This document shows, piece after piece, positions 63,195 through 64,000 of a DNA stretch of 64,000 nt. Origin of the DNA: Vreelandella neptunia (lineage in GTDB: Bacteria > Pseudomonadota > Gammaproteobacteria > Pseudomonadales > Halomonadaceae); contig NZ_CP140255.1 of NCBI RefSeq assembly GCF_034479615.1, positions 1,488,001 to 1,552,000 on the forward strand, written 5' to 3'. The notes beneath the pieces were generated by a model, which made no database searches, was not told where the DNA came from, and was given only the letters and a program-made list of their open reading frames with translations. The translations under genes were made by a program, and so were the position numbers. Position 1 is the first letter of the stretch. Every line of letters begins with the position of its first letter.

Positions 63195-64000
63195 TCACAA
63201 CGGCGTTTTACTTCCCCTTCCAGGAATTTCCCGCACCAAGCGTGGCATTAAGAATCCAGGAAGATGATCACGTAGTTGAGCTACCAGCTCGTGCGCTTCT
63301 TCATCCGACACATCAAAGTGCGCAGCACCCTGAACTGGATCCAGTACGTGCAGGTAGTAGGGCAGAATACCCGCTTCGAATAGTCGTTCAGAAAGCGCGG
63401 CCAGCGTAGCAACGTTATCGTTAACGCCTTGCAGAAGTACGCTCTGGTTGAGTAGCGTTGTACCGGCTTGTTTAAGGCGCGCGCAGGCATCAATCACCGC
63501 CTGGTCGATTTCATTGGCGTGGTTAATATGCAGCACCACCACTTTTTGCAGGCGTGTAGCGGAGAGCCAACCGAGCAGGGCGTCTTCGACCCGATCGGGA
63601 ATCACCACCGGCAGGCGGGTATGAATGCGGAGCCGTTTTAGGTGCGGGATGCTTTCTAGCTGCTCCACCAGCCATGCCAACTGACGATCGCTGGCGGCCA
63701 GTGGATCGCCGCCAGAAAGAATCGCTTCGTGAATAGTGGTGTCAGCGCGCAGGTAATCCAGCGCTTCCTGCCACTGCGCCCTGGAGGGTGAGTTATCGCT
63801 GTAGGGGAAATGGCGGCGAAAGCAGTAGCGGCAGTTGATGGCGCAGTTGGGGCTGGCTATAAGCAGCACCCGGCCAGCATACTTATGGATAAGCCCTTTG
63901 GCGGGCCGATGTTCGGCTTCTTCAAGCGGGTCGACGACATAGCCATTTGGCGTGAGCGCTTCCTCGCTCAGCGGCAGAACCTGGCGCAGCAACGGGTCGT
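63195..64000 (-). CDS. epmB: EF-P beta-lysylation protein EpmB (partial, runs off the right edge)
   Basis: The C-terminal ~268 residues of a radical-SAM lysine 2,3-aminomutase-like protein. The Fe-S motif CAINCRYCFRRHFPY is complete, followed by LSGGDPLAASD and NHANEID. EpmB makes (R)-beta-lysine for modification of elongation factor P by EpmA. Full-length EpmB is about 340 residues, so roughly 70 N-terminal residues are beyond base 64000. The extreme C terminus (EIPGRGSKTPL) matches EpmB rather than the longer clostridial aminomutases. Confidence 0.88.
   Translation of the reverse strand, partial: DPLLRQVLPLSEEALTPNGYVVDPLEEAEHRPAKGLIHKYAGRVLLIASPNCAINCRYCFRRHFPYSDNSPSRAQWQEALDYLRADTTIHEAILSGGDPLAASDRQLAWLVEQLESIPHLKRLRIHTRLPVVIPDRVEDALLGWLSATRLQKVVVLHINHANEIDQAVIDACARLKQAGTTLLNQSVLLQGVNDNVATLAALSERLFEAGILPYYLHVLDPVQGAAHFDVSDEEAHELVAQLRDHLPGFLMPRLVREIPGRGSKTPL

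Noticed and set aside
1-64000. CRISPR array, prophage, insertion sequence, tRNA or rRNA genes, defence island
   Set aside because: I scanned the intergenic regions and gene products and found no regular repeat-spacer array, phage or transposase genes, or RNA gene signatures; only the Phd/VapC-like pair at 62496-63123 is accessory in type.

Overview
The window looks like the chromosome of a halophilic or marine gammaproteobacterium of the Halomonas/Chromohalobacter type. The reasons are the gene repertoire (TRAP transporters for sugar acids, a seven-domain Mrp Na+/H+ antiporter beside a BacNav-type sodium channel, parE/parC/serB, the complete cmo tRNA wobble set), a GC content that by eye is in the mid-fifties, and short REP-like repeats. 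The assignment is an inference from family resemblance; there is no rRNA here to confirm it. I saw no tRNA, rRNA, CRISPR array, prophage or insertion sequence.

Left third (1-21.6 kb) is a hexuronate/aldonate catabolic region in three blocks. Block 1 (+ strand, 213-12102): a GntR/FCD regulator, a first TRAP transporter, a wreck of uxaC with only its two ends left, ManD-type dehydratase, a zinc dehydrogenase of the RspB/L-gulonate or L-idonate 5-dehydrogenase type, a second TRAP transporter, UxuB fructuronate reductase, and a fold-III PLP enzyme. Block 2 (- strand, 17449-12141): a third TRAP transporter, KduI, KduD and an IclR regulator, with a KdgR-box-like palindrome in the upstream region. 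Block 3 (- strand, 21550-17749): a PtxS-like LacI regulator, a KguK/KdgK-type sugar-acid kinase, a GhrB/KguD-type 2-ketoacid reductase and a YieH-like phosphatase, with a LacI-type operator before the kinase. Blocks 1 and 2 converge on 2-keto-3-deoxygluconate (KDG). Block 3 could phosphorylate KDG or 2-ketogluconate.

Middle (21.7-42 kb) is mainly housekeeping: a PilZ protein with a degenerate HD-GYP domain; cmoM-rsmC; a SIMPL protein; greB; a TPR protein; nudF-yqiB-cpdA; cysDN; a tungstate transporter tupBCA facing a TunR-like regulator; a PfpI protein, an APP1-type phosphatase and a zinc peptidase; cmoB-cmoA; pgi.

Right third (42.4-64 kb): parE, a chemoreceptor gene, parC and serB; the mrp operon (mrpAB-C-D-E-F-G, - strand) divergent from the sodium channel; leuA; a membrane protein of unknown function; a PQQ dehydrogenase with its membrane anchor encoded separately; a Phd/VapC-like pair; and the 3' part of epmB running off the right edge.

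The most notable points are the internally deleted uxaC in an otherwise intact uronate operon, which leaves an L-gulonate-compatible route; the three TRAP systems with separate candidate operators; the catalytically degenerate HD-GYP protein; the large hairpin covering the nudF ribosome binding site; the split PQQ dehydrogenase; and the sodium channel/Mrp pair.
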